Shown here in pieces: positions 53,149-61,829 of a stretch of DNA of 64,000 nucleotides. Source of the DNA: Kitasatospora atroaurantiaca (GTDB lineage: Bacteria; Actinomycetota; Actinomycetes; Streptomycetales; Streptomycetaceae); assembly GCF_007828955.1 (NCBI RefSeq), contig NZ_VIVR01000001.1, forward strand, positions 7,006,001 through 7,070,000, read 5' to 3'. The first letter of the stretch is position 1. Each line of letters opens with the position of its first letter. The position numbers and the translations under genes were made by a program. Below the pieces are notes generated by a model, which was given only the letters and a program-made list of their open reading frames with translations, ran no database searches and was not told the DNA's origin.

Positions 53149-54053
53149 CCGCCACCGTCTCCTCGGTCAGCTCCGGCCGGCGCCCCCGCGGCGTCGGCCG
53201 GAGCTGGGCCGGCCCGGCCTTCGTCGCCGGCTACGTACTCCTCCTGATCGCCTTCGGCGTCCTCCCGATCGGCTACGCGATCTACTTCGCGTTCACCGAC
53301 GCGGGCGGCACGTTCACCGGCTTCAGCAACTTCGTGACCACGGCGCAGGACTTCCGGTTCGTGGACGCGCTCGGCCACGTGGCGCTCTACCTGCTGTTCT
53401 GGCTGCTCTCGCTGGTCGTCTTCGTGGTGGGGCTGGCGCTGCTGCTGCACCGGGTGTCCGTCGGACGGGTCAGCCAGGCGCTGCGCTTCCTGTACTACAT
53501 CCCCGGGGCGCTGGCGGGCGCCGCCAGCGTGCTGGTGTGGCTGTTCATGCTCGACCCGACGGTGAGCCCGGTCAGTTCGCTGCTGGAGGACCTCGGGTTC
53601 GACACCTTCGGCCAGGTGATCGCCCCGGACAACCTGCCGGTGCTGTTCACCGTCATCGCGTTCTGGACCGGCGCGGGCGGCTGGATCGTCGTCATGTACG
53701 GCGCGCTGAACAACATCCCCAGCGACGTCCTGGAAGCCGCTCGGATCGACGGCGCGGGTGCCTGGCAGACCGCCTGGCACGTGCAGATCCCGATGCTGCG
53801 CAAGTGGATCGTCTACATGGTGATCCTCGCCTTCGCGGGCGGCGCCCAGCTCTTCGTCGAGCCGCAGCTGCTCTCCCTGGCCAGCGTGGGCGTGGCCGGT
53901 CGCGACTACTCGCTCAACCAGCTGACCTACGCCTTCGCCTTCCAGATGAACAACATCAACGGCGCCGCCGCGGTCTCGATGGAGCTCCTGGTCGTGAGCG
54001 TGTCGGTCGCCGGCGTCTTCGTCGCACGATCGAGGTTCTTCGATGCCGACTGA
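53145..54053 (+). CDS. CUT1 sugar ABC transporter permease (MalF-like)
   Basis: A 302-residue membrane protein, GTG overlapping the binding-protein stop (GTGA). Six or so hydrophobic helices and the EAA loop DVLEAARIDGAGAWQTAWHVQIPMLRKW are visible. Partner of the MalG-like protein downstream. Confidence 0.92.
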   Translation: MTATVSSVSSGRRPRGVGRSWAGPAFVAGYVLLLIAFGVLPIGYAIYFAFTDAGGTFTGFSNFVTTAQDFRFVDALGHVALYLLFWLLSLVVFVVGLALLLHRVSVGRVSQALRFLYYIPGALAGAASVLVWLFMLDPTVSPVSSLLEDLGFDTFGQVIAPDNLPVLFTVIAFWTGAGGWIVVMYGALNNIPSDVLEAARIDGAGAWQTAWHVQIPMLRKWIVYMVILAFAGGAQLFVEPQLLSLASVGVAGRDYSLNQLTYAFAFQMNNINGAAAVSMELLVVSVSVAGVFVARSRFFDAD

Positions 54054-55017
54054 GACTTCCGCCACCCCGACCGCCACCGCGCCACGTACCGAACGGGAAC
54101 CAAGCGCCATGAGCCGAACCGCACCCCGGACGTCGCGGCGGGCCCCCCGGTCCGTGGGTCAGACGTCGTACCGGCTGCTGGCCGGCGCGGTCCTGACGGT
54201 GTTCGTGGTGTTCTTCGTCCTGCCGGTGCTCTGGCTGCTCCTGGCGGCGACCAAGACCGACCAGCAGCTGGTCCACGACCACCCGCTCTCCTTCGGCTCC
54301 TTCGGCACGCTCGCGGACAACTGGCACGCGCTGAGCGGGTTCCAGGACGGCGCGATCCTGCTCTGGCTGGGCAACTCCGCCCTGTACGCCGTCGTCTCGC
54401 TGGTCATCACGCTCTGCGTGTCGGTGCCCGCCGGGTACGCGCTGGCCATGACCGAGTTCCGCGGCCGCAAGACCCTGCTGGTCACCACGCTGATCGTCAT
54501 GCTGATGCCGACCGCCACGCTGGTGGTGCCGCTGTTCCTGGAGATCAACGCGGCGCGCCTGATCGGCACCATGTGGTCGATCGTCCTGCCGTACTCGTTC
54601 TACCCGTTCGGCGTGTACCTGACGTACATCTACTTCACCACCGCCGTACCGAAGGACCTGCTGGCGGCGGCCCGGATGGACGGCTGCTCCGAGTTCGGCG
54701 TCTTCCGTCTGATCGCCCTGCCGCTGGCGACCCCGGTCATCGCGCTGGTGGGCTTCTTCAGCTTCGTCGCCAACTGGACGAACTACTTCCTGCCGTACGT
54801 GATGCTCCCCGAGAGCGACCAGATGCCGGTCCAGGTCGGCGTCGGCAACCTCCTCAGCAGCGTGCCGCAGTTCAACCCGGCCGCCGGCACGGCCGCGGTC
54901 GAGCGCCCGGAGTTGGCTCTCGCGACCCTGGTCGCCATCACCCCGGTGCTCGTGGTCTTCCTCTTCGCCCAGCGCTTCCTGGTCAGCGGCATGCTCGCCG
55001 GCGCCACCAAGGAATAG
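54043..55017 (+). CDS. CUT1 sugar ABC transporter permease (MalG-like)
   Basis: A 324-residue membrane protein whose ATG (after GAGG) overlaps the previous gene by 11 bp; ATG 54109 is an alternative that removes a Thr/Pro-rich leader. EAA loop PKDLLAAARMDGCSEFGVFRLIALP, and the final hydrophobic VAITPVLVVFLFAQRFLVSGMLAGATKE ending is characteristic of MalG-type permeases. Confidence 0.93.
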   Translation: MPTETSATPTATAPRTEREPSAMSRTAPRTSRRAPRSVGQTSYRLLAGAVLTVFVVFFVLPVLWLLLAATKTDQQLVHDHPLSFGSFGTLADNWHALSGFQDGAILLWLGNSALYAVVSLVITLCVSVPAGYALAMTEFRGRKTLLVTTLIVMLMPTATLVVPLFLEINAARLIGTMWSIVLPYSFYPFGVYLTYIYFTTAVPKDLLAAARMDGCSEFGVFRLIALPLATPVIALVGFFSFVANWTNYFLPYVMLPESDQMPVQVGVGNLLSSVPQFNPAAGTAAVERPELALATLVAITPVLVVFLFAQRFLVSGMLAGATKE

Positions 55018-55048
55018 TGCTCGCGCCACCCCGATCGGAGATCGTCCC

Positions 55049-57049
55049 ATGTCTCACAGCTCCACCGAGCCCTCGTCGGGCGAGGACGCCACGGCGCCCC
55101 TCCCCGAGATCCAGGCCGGGGTGCCGCTGCTCGAACCGCCCGGGTGGGCGGTGGCGCAGCGAGCGCTGTTCGACCTGCTCGACCACAGCTGGCGCAAGTT
55201 CGCCCGGGACTTCACCGGCCCCGACGGCCGACTGAACTACAACGGCCGGCTGACCACCCGTGACGGTGTGGACGACTTCTACGAGGTCTTCTTCAACTGG
55301 CCCCAGCTCTACCTGCTCGGCGGCGCCGACGACCTGTTGGCCGCCAGTGAGAAGCACTGGGAGGGCGTGACCAGGCACCTCACCGAGCTGGACATGCTCA
55401 AGGACGAGTACGAGCGCGGCTACGACTGGTTCCACCAGGGCGAGAGCCTGCTGCTGCTCTACTTCCTGTGCATGGCCGACCCCGAGCGCTGGTCCGAGCG
55501 CGCCCTGCGGTTCGCCGAGCTGTACGTCGACCCGGTCCACGGCAACTACGACCCCGGGCACCGCATCGTCACCCGTCCGCACAACGGCAGCGACCCCGAC
55601 CGGCAGGGCCTGTCCGACGGCGAGGTCTACCCGTGGCTGCAGAAGGAGGCCGACACCTATGGCTACCCGCTCGAGTGGCTCCCTGAGGCGCAGGACGGCC
55701 CGTACCCGCTCGACTCGGACCCGCGGCTCGGCGCGCAGATGCGCGAGCGGATGGGCTTCGGCGACACCGCGGTCAACCTCGCGGTGGCCGGCCTGGTGCT
55801 CAACGCCTGGATCCTGTCCGGTGAGCAGCGCTACCGCGACTGGATCGTCGAGTACGTCGGCGCCTGGCGGGAGCGCACCGAGGCGAACGGCGGCGTCATC
55901 CCGGACAACGTCGGCCTGGACGGCGTGGTCGGCAGCCGGCTCGAAGGCCGCTGGTACGGCGGCCACTACGGCTGGTCCTGGCCGCACGGCTGGCACAGCG
56001 TGGGCCACGCGGCCTGCGTGGCGGCCCTCGCCGCGGCGGTGTCCGCCGGCGAGGACGACTACCTCTCGATGGTCGGGACCACGCTCGACGAGATGATCTC
56101 CCGGGCCAAGCTGATGCCGCACAGCGAGGCGGACTCCAGCCTCCCGGCCAAGTGGGCGGTCGAACTCGCCGGGGACTTCGACAAGCCGACGCTGCACCTC
56201 CCGTTCCGGCACAACGACTCGGGCTGGTTCGACTACAACCCCGTCACCCTGCCGGTGCCGATCGCGCTCTGGCACCACAGCGCCTCCGAGGAGGACCGCG
56301 TCCGCATCGAGAAGCTGCGCGAGGCGGACCCGCTCGACTGGAGCACCGTGCGCTCGTTCCGGGCCAAGGAGGAGTCCGGGCACGAGAAGGCCTGGTTCGC
56401 CTTCCTCGCCGGCGACGACCCCGGCTACCCCGAGCGGATCCTCGCCGCCGCGCAGGCTCAGGTACGCCACCGGCTGCGGCGGATCGACCGCTACCGCGAC
56501 CTGGACGTGGACGAGGCGGACATCCACGTGTGGCAGCAGTGCAACCCGGTGGCCACCGAGGCCCTGGTCCAGCTGACCTGGGGCGGCCCCCAGGTGCTCT
56601 ACAACGGCAGCATCCAGCAGGCCCGGCTGCGCTACCACGACGCCCAGGCCCGCCGCGCGGGGCTTCCGCAGGACGTGGCCGCCCTGGTCACCTCCATCGA
56701 CCCCGAGGCGACCACGGTCGAACTGGTCAACCTCTCGCCAGACAAAGATCGGACGATTATCCTTCAGGCGGGTGCTCTCGCCGAGCACACCATCAGCTCC
56801 GTCCGGTACACGACCTGTACGGACGAGGGCTGGATCGGTGACATGTACGACTACGGCCACACCGAGCCGGTGGTCGGCGAGGTGGAGACGGCCTGCGACG
56901 GCGCGTACCTGACGGTGCAGCTCCCCGCGTCCACCCGGATCCGGATGACCCTCCGGCTGGAGCTCCGCACCCGTACCCCCAGCTACCGTTCGCCCTTCGG
57001 CACCTCGGCCGACGCGCCGAACGCCGAAACGTCGGAGGAATCCGCATGA
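55049..57049 (+). CDS. Uncharacterised 666-residue protein, possible intracellular (alpha/alpha)-barrel carbohydrate-active enzyme
   Basis: I do not recognise a named family. The protein has no signal peptide, so it acts on imported material. Regular amphipathic helices with aromatic and acidic clusters are seen: NWPQLYLLGGADDLLAA, YERGYDWFHQGESLLLLYFL, GDTAVNLAVAGLVLNAWILS, WYGGHYGWSWPHGWHSVGHA, and later CNPVATEALVQLTWGGPQVLYNG. The last 120 residues look beta-rich (VELVNLSPDKDRTIILQAG, YLTVQLPASTRIRMTLRLEL). A helical toroid plus beta-sandwich layout resembles several glycoside hydrolase and polysaccharide lyase clans. It follows the permease by 31 bp and overlaps the mutarotase start (ATGA), so it belongs to the same sugar pathway. 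Function is inferred only. Confidence 0.8.
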   Translation: MSHSSTEPSSGEDATAPLPEIQAGVPLLEPPGWAVAQRALFDLLDHSWRKFARDFTGPDGRLNYNGRLTTRDGVDDFYEVFFNWPQLYLLGGADDLLAASEKHWEGVTRHLTELDMLKDEYERGYDWFHQGESLLLLYFLCMADPERWSERALRFAELYVDPVHGNYDPGHRIVTRPHNGSDPDRQGLSDGEVYPWLQKEADTYGYPLEWLPEAQDGPYPLDSDPRLGAQMRERMGFGDTAVNLAVAGLVLNAWILSGEQRYRDWIVEYVGAWRERTEANGGVIPDNVGLDGVVGSRLEGRWYGGHYGWSWPHGWHSVGHAACVAALAAAVSAGEDDYLSMVGTTLDEMISRAKLMPHSEADSSLPAKWAVELAGDFDKPTLHLPFRHNDSGWFDYNPVTLPVPIALWHHSASEEDRVRIEKLREADPLDWSTVRSFRAKEESGHEKAWFAFLAGDDPGYPERILAAAQAQVRHRLRRIDRYRDLDVDEADIHVWQQCNPVATEALVQLTWGGPQVLYNGSIQQARLRYHDAQARRAGLPQDVAALVTSIDPEATTVELVNLSPDKDRTIILQAGALAEHTISSVRYTTCTDEGWIGDMYDYGHTEPVVGEVETACDGAYLTVQLPASTRIRMTLRLELRTRTPSYRSPFGTSADAPNAETSEESA

Positions 57050-57396
57050 AGCGCTTCGCTCAGACCATCAAGCTCCGGCCCGAGCACCGCGAGGAGTACC
57101 TGAAGCTCCACTCCGCCGTGTGGCCCGGGGTCGAGGCGGCCCTGATCCGGGCGAACATCCGCAACTACAGCATCTACCTCCACGGCGACGTGCTGTTCGC
57201 GTACTACGAGTACCACGGCGAGGACTTCGACGCCGACATCGCGGAGCTGGAGGCCGACCCGGTGACCCAGGAGTGGTGGACGCACACCGACCCCTGCCAG
57301 GAGCCCTTCCCGGACCGGGGCGACTCCCGCCAGTGGACGAACCTCCCCGAGATCTGGCACCTGAGCGAACCCGGCGAGCAGCCCACCGCCGACTGA
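57046..57396 (+). CDS. L-rhamnose mutarotase-family protein (RhaM-like)
   Basis: A 116-residue DUF718/RhaM protein with the classic start MKRFAQTIKLRPEHREEYLKLH, HSAVWPGVEAALIRANIRNY, YLHGDVLFAYYEY and DPVTQEWWTHTDPCQEPF. It interconverts sugar anomers for the dehydrogenase step. It is closer to canonical RhaM than the fucose-island copy at 19169. Its ATG overlaps the stop of the 666-residue protein gene. Confidence 0.9.
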   Translation: MKRFAQTIKLRPEHREEYLKLHSAVWPGVEAALIRANIRNYSIYLHGDVLFAYYEYHGEDFDADIAELEADPVTQEWWTHTDPCQEPFPDRGDSRQWTNLPEIWHLSEPGEQPTAD

Positions 57397-57433
57397 CCCG
57401 CTCACTCCAGACCGACCCCACCCGGAGCCTCCC

Positions 57434-58336
57434 GTGACCTCCACCCAGCCGCCCGTGCTCATCGACGCCCACCACCACCTGTGGGACCTTGCCCAGCGCC
57501 CGCAGTCGTGGCTCGACGAGCCCGGCCTGGAATCGATCCGCCGCACCTTCACCCCGGACGACCTGCGCGCCACCGCCACCCAGGAGGTGGCGGGCCGCCG
57601 GCTGCACAGCACGGTGGTCGTGCAGTGCATCCCGGACGTGCCCGAGACCGAGGACCTGCTCGCGCTCGCCGCACAGGAGCCGCTGATCGATGCCGTGGTC
57701 GGCTGGGTGGACCTCACGTCCCCCGGGGTCGGTGACGACCTCGACCTGCTGCTCGCCGGGCCGGGCGGCAGCTACCTGCGGTCGCTGCGCAGCCTGGTCC
57801 AGGGCGAGCCGGACCTGGAGTGGCTGCAGCGGGCCGAGGTCGAACGCGGCCTGGCGGAGGTCGAGAAGCGCGGGCTGGGCTACGACGTGCTCGTCCGCAG
57901 CCACCAGCTCGACCAGGCCGCCAAGCTGGCCGAGCGCTTCCCCGAGCTGCCCCAGGTGCTCGACCACGCCGGCAAGCCGGACATCGCCGGCGGCGAACTG
58001 GGGGAGTGGGAGCGCCGGCTGCGCCGGCTGGCCGGGCACCCCCAGGTGGTCTGCAAGGTGTCCGGCCTGATCACCGAGGCCGACCACCAGAACTGGACCA
58101 TCGCCGACATGCGGCCGGTGTGGGACGTCCTGCTGGACGCCTTCGGCCCCGACCGGCTGATGTTCGGCTCGGACTGGCCGGTGGCGAACCTCGCCGGAGG
58201 CTGGAACTGCTGGGCCGCCACCGTGGACGTCCTGCTCGACGGGTTCTCCGCCGACGAGACGTCGGCGATCCTCGCGGGCACCGCGACCGCCTTCTACCGC
58301 CTCACCCGTACCGAAGAGACTCTGGAATCACGATGA
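57434..58336 (+). CDS. Amidohydrolase-2 family sugar lactonase
   Basis: A 300-residue paralogue of the protein at 14315, GTG start after GGAG. It has DAHHHLWDLAQRPQSWLDEP, VLDHAGKPDIAGG, VCKVSGLITEADHQNW and LMFGSDWPVANLAGGW. It would hydrolyse the lactone made by the following Zn-dehydrogenase or the aldo/keto reductase. Its stop overlaps the dehydrogenase ATG (ATGA). Confidence 0.87.
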   Translation: MTSTQPPVLIDAHHHLWDLAQRPQSWLDEPGLESIRRTFTPDDLRATATQEVAGRRLHSTVVVQCIPDVPETEDLLALAAQEPLIDAVVGWVDLTSPGVGDDLDLLLAGPGGSYLRSLRSLVQGEPDLEWLQRAEVERGLAEVEKRGLGYDVLVRSHQLDQAAKLAERFPELPQVLDHAGKPDIAGGELGEWERRLRRLAGHPQVVCKVSGLITEADHQNWTIADMRPVWDVLLDAFGPDRLMFGSDWPVANLAGGWNCWAATVDVLLDGFSADETSAILAGTATAFYRLTRTEETLESR

Positions 58337-59376
58337 CGCTTGCTGTCCGTTACACGGCTGCCCGGACGTTGGACACGGCTCCGGTGGAGCCGTCCGAGCC
58401 CGGTCCGGGCGAGGTGCTGCTGGCTCCCGCGTATGTGGGGATCTGCGGCACCGATCTGCACATCTTCCACGGCGACATGGATGCCCGGGTGGCCGCGCCG
58501 GCGGTGCTGGGGCATGAGATGGCCGGGCGGGTGGTGAAGGTCGGTGCCGGGGTGGAGGGTTGGCGGCCCGGGGACGCGGTGACGGTGATGCCGCTGGCCT
58601 GGGACGGTACCTGCCCGGCCTGCCGGGCCGGCAACTCGCACATCTGCCAGAACCTGGACTTCATCGGCATCGACTCGCCGGGCGCGATGCAGCAGCGCTG
58701 GACCGTCCCCGCCGACACGCTGATCCGGCTGCCGGACTCGCTGGCGCTGGACAAGGCCGCGCTGGTGGAGCCCACCGCGGTGGCCGTGCACGACGTCGGC
58801 CGGGCCGGGGTGCGGGCGGGCGAGCGGGTCGTCGTGGTGGGCGGCGGTCCGGTCGGCATCCTGATCGCGCTGGTCGCCCGGGCGGCCGGGGCCGAGGTGA
58901 GGGTGGTCGAGCTGAGCGCCCACCGGCGCAAGCTCGCCGAGGAGTCGGGCCTTGTCACCTGGGACCCGGCGGCCGAGGACGTCGTCGAGGCGGCGTGGGA
59001 GTGGACCGGCGGCGCGGGCGCGGACGTCGCGTTCGAGGTCTCCGGCGCGGCGGCCGGCGTCGACACCGCCGTCGAGGTGCTGGGCGTGCGCGGCCGGCTG
59101 TGCCTGGTGGCGATCCACCCGAGGCCCCGCGAGATCAACCTGCACCGCTTCTTCTGGCGCGAACTCACCCTGGTCGGCGCCCGCCTGTACGACCGGACGG
59201 ACTTCGAGCGGGCGGTGGAGCTGGTCGCCGACGGCACCATCCCGGCCGAGCGGCTGATCAGCAAGGTGGTGCCGCTCACCGAGGCACCCGCGGCGTTCGA
59301 GGCCCTGGAGGGCGGCGGCGACGTGATGAAGATCCTCGTGGACTGCACCAGCGACACCGAGGGAGCGAGCGCGTGA
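58333..59376 (+). CDS. Zinc-dependent medium-chain dehydrogenase (sugar/polyol type)
   Basis: A 347-residue MDR enzyme. Zn motifs: catalytic Cys in GICGTDLHIFHGD, GHEMAGRV, and a structural-type cluster that has CPACRAGNSHICQN. NAD motif VVVGGGPVGILIALVAR. It resembles threonine/sorbitol dehydrogenases that oxidise sugars, aldonates or polyols. Coupled by overlaps on both sides (ATGA before, GTGA after). The precise substrate is unclear; an aldose 1-dehydrogenation before the lactonase, or aldonate oxidation, are both plausible. Confidence 0.87.
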   Translation: MTLAVRYTAARTLDTAPVEPSEPGPGEVLLAPAYVGICGTDLHIFHGDMDARVAAPAVLGHEMAGRVVKVGAGVEGWRPGDAVTVMPLAWDGTCPACRAGNSHICQNLDFIGIDSPGAMQQRWTVPADTLIRLPDSLALDKAALVEPTAVAVHDVGRAGVRAGERVVVVGGGPVGILIALVARAAGAEVRVVELSAHRRKLAEESGLVTWDPAAEDVVEAAWEWTGGAGADVAFEVSGAAAGVDTAVEVLGVRGRLCLVAIHPRPREINLHRFFWRELTLVGARLYDRTDFERAVELVADGTIPAERLISKVVPLTEAPAAFEALEGGGDVMKILVDCTSDTEGASA

Positions 59377-60134
59377 ACGCCTTCGACCTGACCGGGCGGC
59401 TCGCCGTCGTCACCGGAGCCCGGCGCGGCATCGGCCGGGCCATGGCCCGCGCCCTGGCCGAGGCGGGCGCGGACGTGATCGGCGTCAGCGCCAACCTGGA
59501 GGAGACCGGCAGCGACGTCGAGAAGGACGTGCTGGCCGCGGGCCGCACCTTCGAGGCGCTCCGCACCGACTTCGCCGATCCGGCGGCGGTGCGGGCGCTG
59601 GGCGAGCAACTCGCCGGGCGGGAGCGGCCGGTGGACATCCTGGTCAACAACGCCGGCACCATCCGCCGCGCACCGGCCGCCGAACACCCGGACAGTGACT
59701 GGGACTTCGTGCTCCAGGTCAACCTCAGCGCGCAGTTCGCGCTGGCCCGGGCGGTCGGCGGGGCGATGGTCGCGCGCGGCCAGGGGAAGATCATCTTTAC
59801 GGCCTCGCTGCTCAGCTACCAGGGCGGCATCACCGTCCCCGGCTACACCGCCGCCAAGCACGGCGTGGCCGGCCTGACCAAGGCGCTGGCCAACGAGTGG
59901 GCCGGCCGCGGCGTCAACGTCAACGCCATCGCGCCCGGCTACATCGCCACCGACAACACCCAGGCGCTGCAGGACGATCCGGTGCGCAGCAAGGCGATCC
60001 TCGAGCGCATCCCGGCCGGACGCTGGGGCCGGGCCGAGGACCTGGCGGGCGCCACCGTCTTCCTGGCCTCGGACGCCGCCGCGTACGTCCACGGCACCGT
60101 CCTGCCCGTCGACGGCGGATGGCTGGGCCGATGA
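59373..60134 (+). CDS. kduD: KduD-like SDR, 2-deoxy-D-gluconate/2-keto-3-deoxygluconate 5-dehydrogenase
   Basis: A 253-residue short-chain dehydrogenase that matches the KduD pattern closely: TGARRGIGRAMA, LVNNAGTIRRAPAAEH, KIIFTASLLSYQGGITVPGY with YTAAK, GLTKALANEWAGRGVNVNAI, and APGYIATDNTQAL to IPAGRWG. KduD interconverts 2,5-diketo-3-deoxygluconate and 2-keto-3-deoxygluconate, feeding KdgK and Eda, which are the next two genes. No kduI is present here. Confidence 0.85.
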   Translation: MNAFDLTGRLAVVTGARRGIGRAMARALAEAGADVIGVSANLEETGSDVEKDVLAAGRTFEALRTDFADPAAVRALGEQLAGRERPVDILVNNAGTIRRAPAAEHPDSDWDFVLQVNLSAQFALARAVGGAMVARGQGKIIFTASLLSYQGGITVPGYTAAKHGVAGLTKALANEWAGRGVNVNAIAPGYIATDNTQALQDDPVRSKAILERIPAGRWGRAEDLAGATVFLASDAAAYVHGTVLPVDGGWLGR

Positions 60135-60760
60135 CCGCCGAAGCTGCCGCTGTGCTGGACGGTGCCCGGGTGGTCCCGGTGCTGACGGTCCGTCAACTCG
60201 CTGCGGCCGGACCGCTGGCCGAGGCGCTCGCGGCGGGTGGCGCTCGGTGTGCCGAGGTCACCTTCCGCACCCCCGACGCCGAGCAGGTGCTCAAGACCAT
60301 GGCCGCGCACGGCGGCCTGGCGGTCGGAGCCGGTACCGTCCTGACCCCCGAGCAGGCCGAGCGGGCGGTCGCGGCCGGGGCGCGGTTCGTCGTCTCGCCC
60401 GGCTTCGACGCCGAAGTGGTGGACAAGTGCCGGGAGTTGGGTGTGCCCGTGGTGCCCGGCATCGCCACCGCCACCGAGCTGATGCGCGCCCTGCGGGCCG
60501 GCCTGACCACCGTCAAGCTCTTCCCCGCCGAGGCCGTGGGCGGTCTGCGGGCACTGCGCGCGCTCGCGGCGCCCTTCCCGCAGATGCGCTTCATGCCGAC
60601 CGGCGGGATCGGCCCCGAGCAGCTGGCCGGCTACCTCGCCGAGCCCGCGGTGCTGGCCGTCGGCGGCAGCTGGCTGGCCACGCCCGCGCACCTGGACGCC
60701 GGTGCGTACGCGGAGATCCGCCGCCTGACGGCCGAGGCCGTGGAAGCGGGTGCGCGGTGA
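60131..60760 (+). CDS. eda: 2-keto-3-deoxy-6-phosphogluconate aldolase
   Basis: A 209-residue class I aldolase: RVVPVLTVRQ, CAEVTFRTPDAEQ (Glu and Thr/Arg), VGAGTVLTPEQAE, FVVSPGFDAEVV, and the Schiff-base Lys in TTVKLFPAEAVGG. Cleaves KDPG to pyruvate and glyceraldehyde 3-phosphate. ATGA overlap with kduD and GTGA overlap with the kinase. Confidence 0.93.
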   Translation: MTAEAAAVLDGARVVPVLTVRQLAAAGPLAEALAAGGARCAEVTFRTPDAEQVLKTMAAHGGLAVGAGTVLTPEQAERAVAAGARFVVSPGFDAEVVDKCRELGVPVVPGIATATELMRALRAGLTTVKLFPAEAVGGLRALRALAAPFPQMRFMPTGGIGPEQLAGYLAEPAVLAVGGSWLATPAHLDAGAYAEIRRLTAEAVEAGAR

Positions 60761-61794
60761 CCGAGGTGGTGGCCCTGGGCGAGGTCATGCTGCGCTTCGA
60801 CCCGGGGGAGGGCCGGATCAGCACCGCCCGCACCTTCCAGGTCTGGGAAGGCGGCGGTGAGTACAACGTGGTGCGCGGGCTGCGCCGCTGCTTCGGCCGC
60901 CGGACGGCCGTGGTCACCGCGCTCGCCGACAACGCGGTGGGCCGGCTCGTCGAGGACCTGGTGCTGCAAGGCGGCGTGGACACCTCGCTGATCCGCTGGA
61001 CGGCCGACCACGGCATCGGCCGCAGCGCACGCAACGGCCTCAACTTCGTCGAGCGCGGCTTCGGCATCCGCGGCGCCCTCGGGGTGAGCGACCGCGCCCA
61101 CACGGCCGTCTCCCAACTGCGTGCGGGAGACGTCGACTGGGACACCGTCTTCGCGGGCGGGGTGCGCTGGTTCCACACCGGCGGCATCTTCGCCGGCCTG
61201 TCCGACACCACCGCCGACGTCGCCGAGGAGGCGATGGCCGCCGCGCGCCGCCACGGCCTCACCGTCTCGTACGACCCCAACTACCGCCCGAGCCTGTGGG
61301 CCGACCGGGGCGGACCCGAGCGGGCCCGCGAGACCGACCTGCGGCTCGCCCCGTACGCGGACGTGGTGGTCGGCGCCCTGGGCCTGGCGGGCAGCCGCCC
61401 CGGCGCCGACCGCTTCACCGCCGACCAGGTGCTGGACGCACTCACCTCGGTGGCCGGCCGGCTCCCCGGCGCCCAAGTGCTGGCCACCACCCTGCGCGAG
61501 GTCCCCTCGGCCGGCGTGAACGACTGGTCCTCGGCCGCCTGGTCGGCCAAGACCGGTTACGTCCTCGGCCCCTCGATGCCCGGCCTGCACGTCCTGGACC
61601 GCATCGGCTCCGGCGACGGCTTCGCCACCGGCCTGATCCACGGCCTGCTCGCCAGTGCCGGTCTGGAGCGCGCCCTCGCCTACGGCACCGCCCTCGGCGC
61701 CCTCACCATGACGACGCCCGGTGACGTCGCGATGGCCTCGGCCGCCGAGGTCGAGGCGCTGATCGCGGGTGCCTCCGCCGCCGTCAGACGCTGA
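60757..61794 (+). CDS. kdgK: PfkB-family 2-keto-3-deoxygluconate kinase
   Basis: A 345-residue PfkB kinase beginning VVALGEVMLRFDPG with GGGEYNVVRGLRR, SYDPNYRPSLW and the C-terminal DRIGSGDGFATGLIHG (catalytic Asp). Long KdgK forms of this type share the GEVMLR start. Together with Eda it completes the route from 2-keto-3-deoxygluconate to pyruvate and triose phosphate. Confidence 0.88.
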   Translation: MTEVVALGEVMLRFDPGEGRISTARTFQVWEGGGEYNVVRGLRRCFGRRTAVVTALADNAVGRLVEDLVLQGGVDTSLIRWTADHGIGRSARNGLNFVERGFGIRGALGVSDRAHTAVSQLRAGDVDWDTVFAGGVRWFHTGGIFAGLSDTTADVAEEAMAAARRHGLTVSYDPNYRPSLWADRGGPERARETDLRLAPYADVVVGALGLAGSRPGADRFTADQVLDALTSVAGRLPGAQVLATTLREVPSAGVNDWSSAAWSAKTGYVLGPSMPGLHVLDRIGSGDGFATGLIHGLLASAGLERALAYGTALGALTMTTPGDVAMASAAEVEALIAGASAAVRR

Positions 61795-61829
61795 CCGGCG
61801 TCCCCGCCCGTACCACCAGGGAGCACCTC

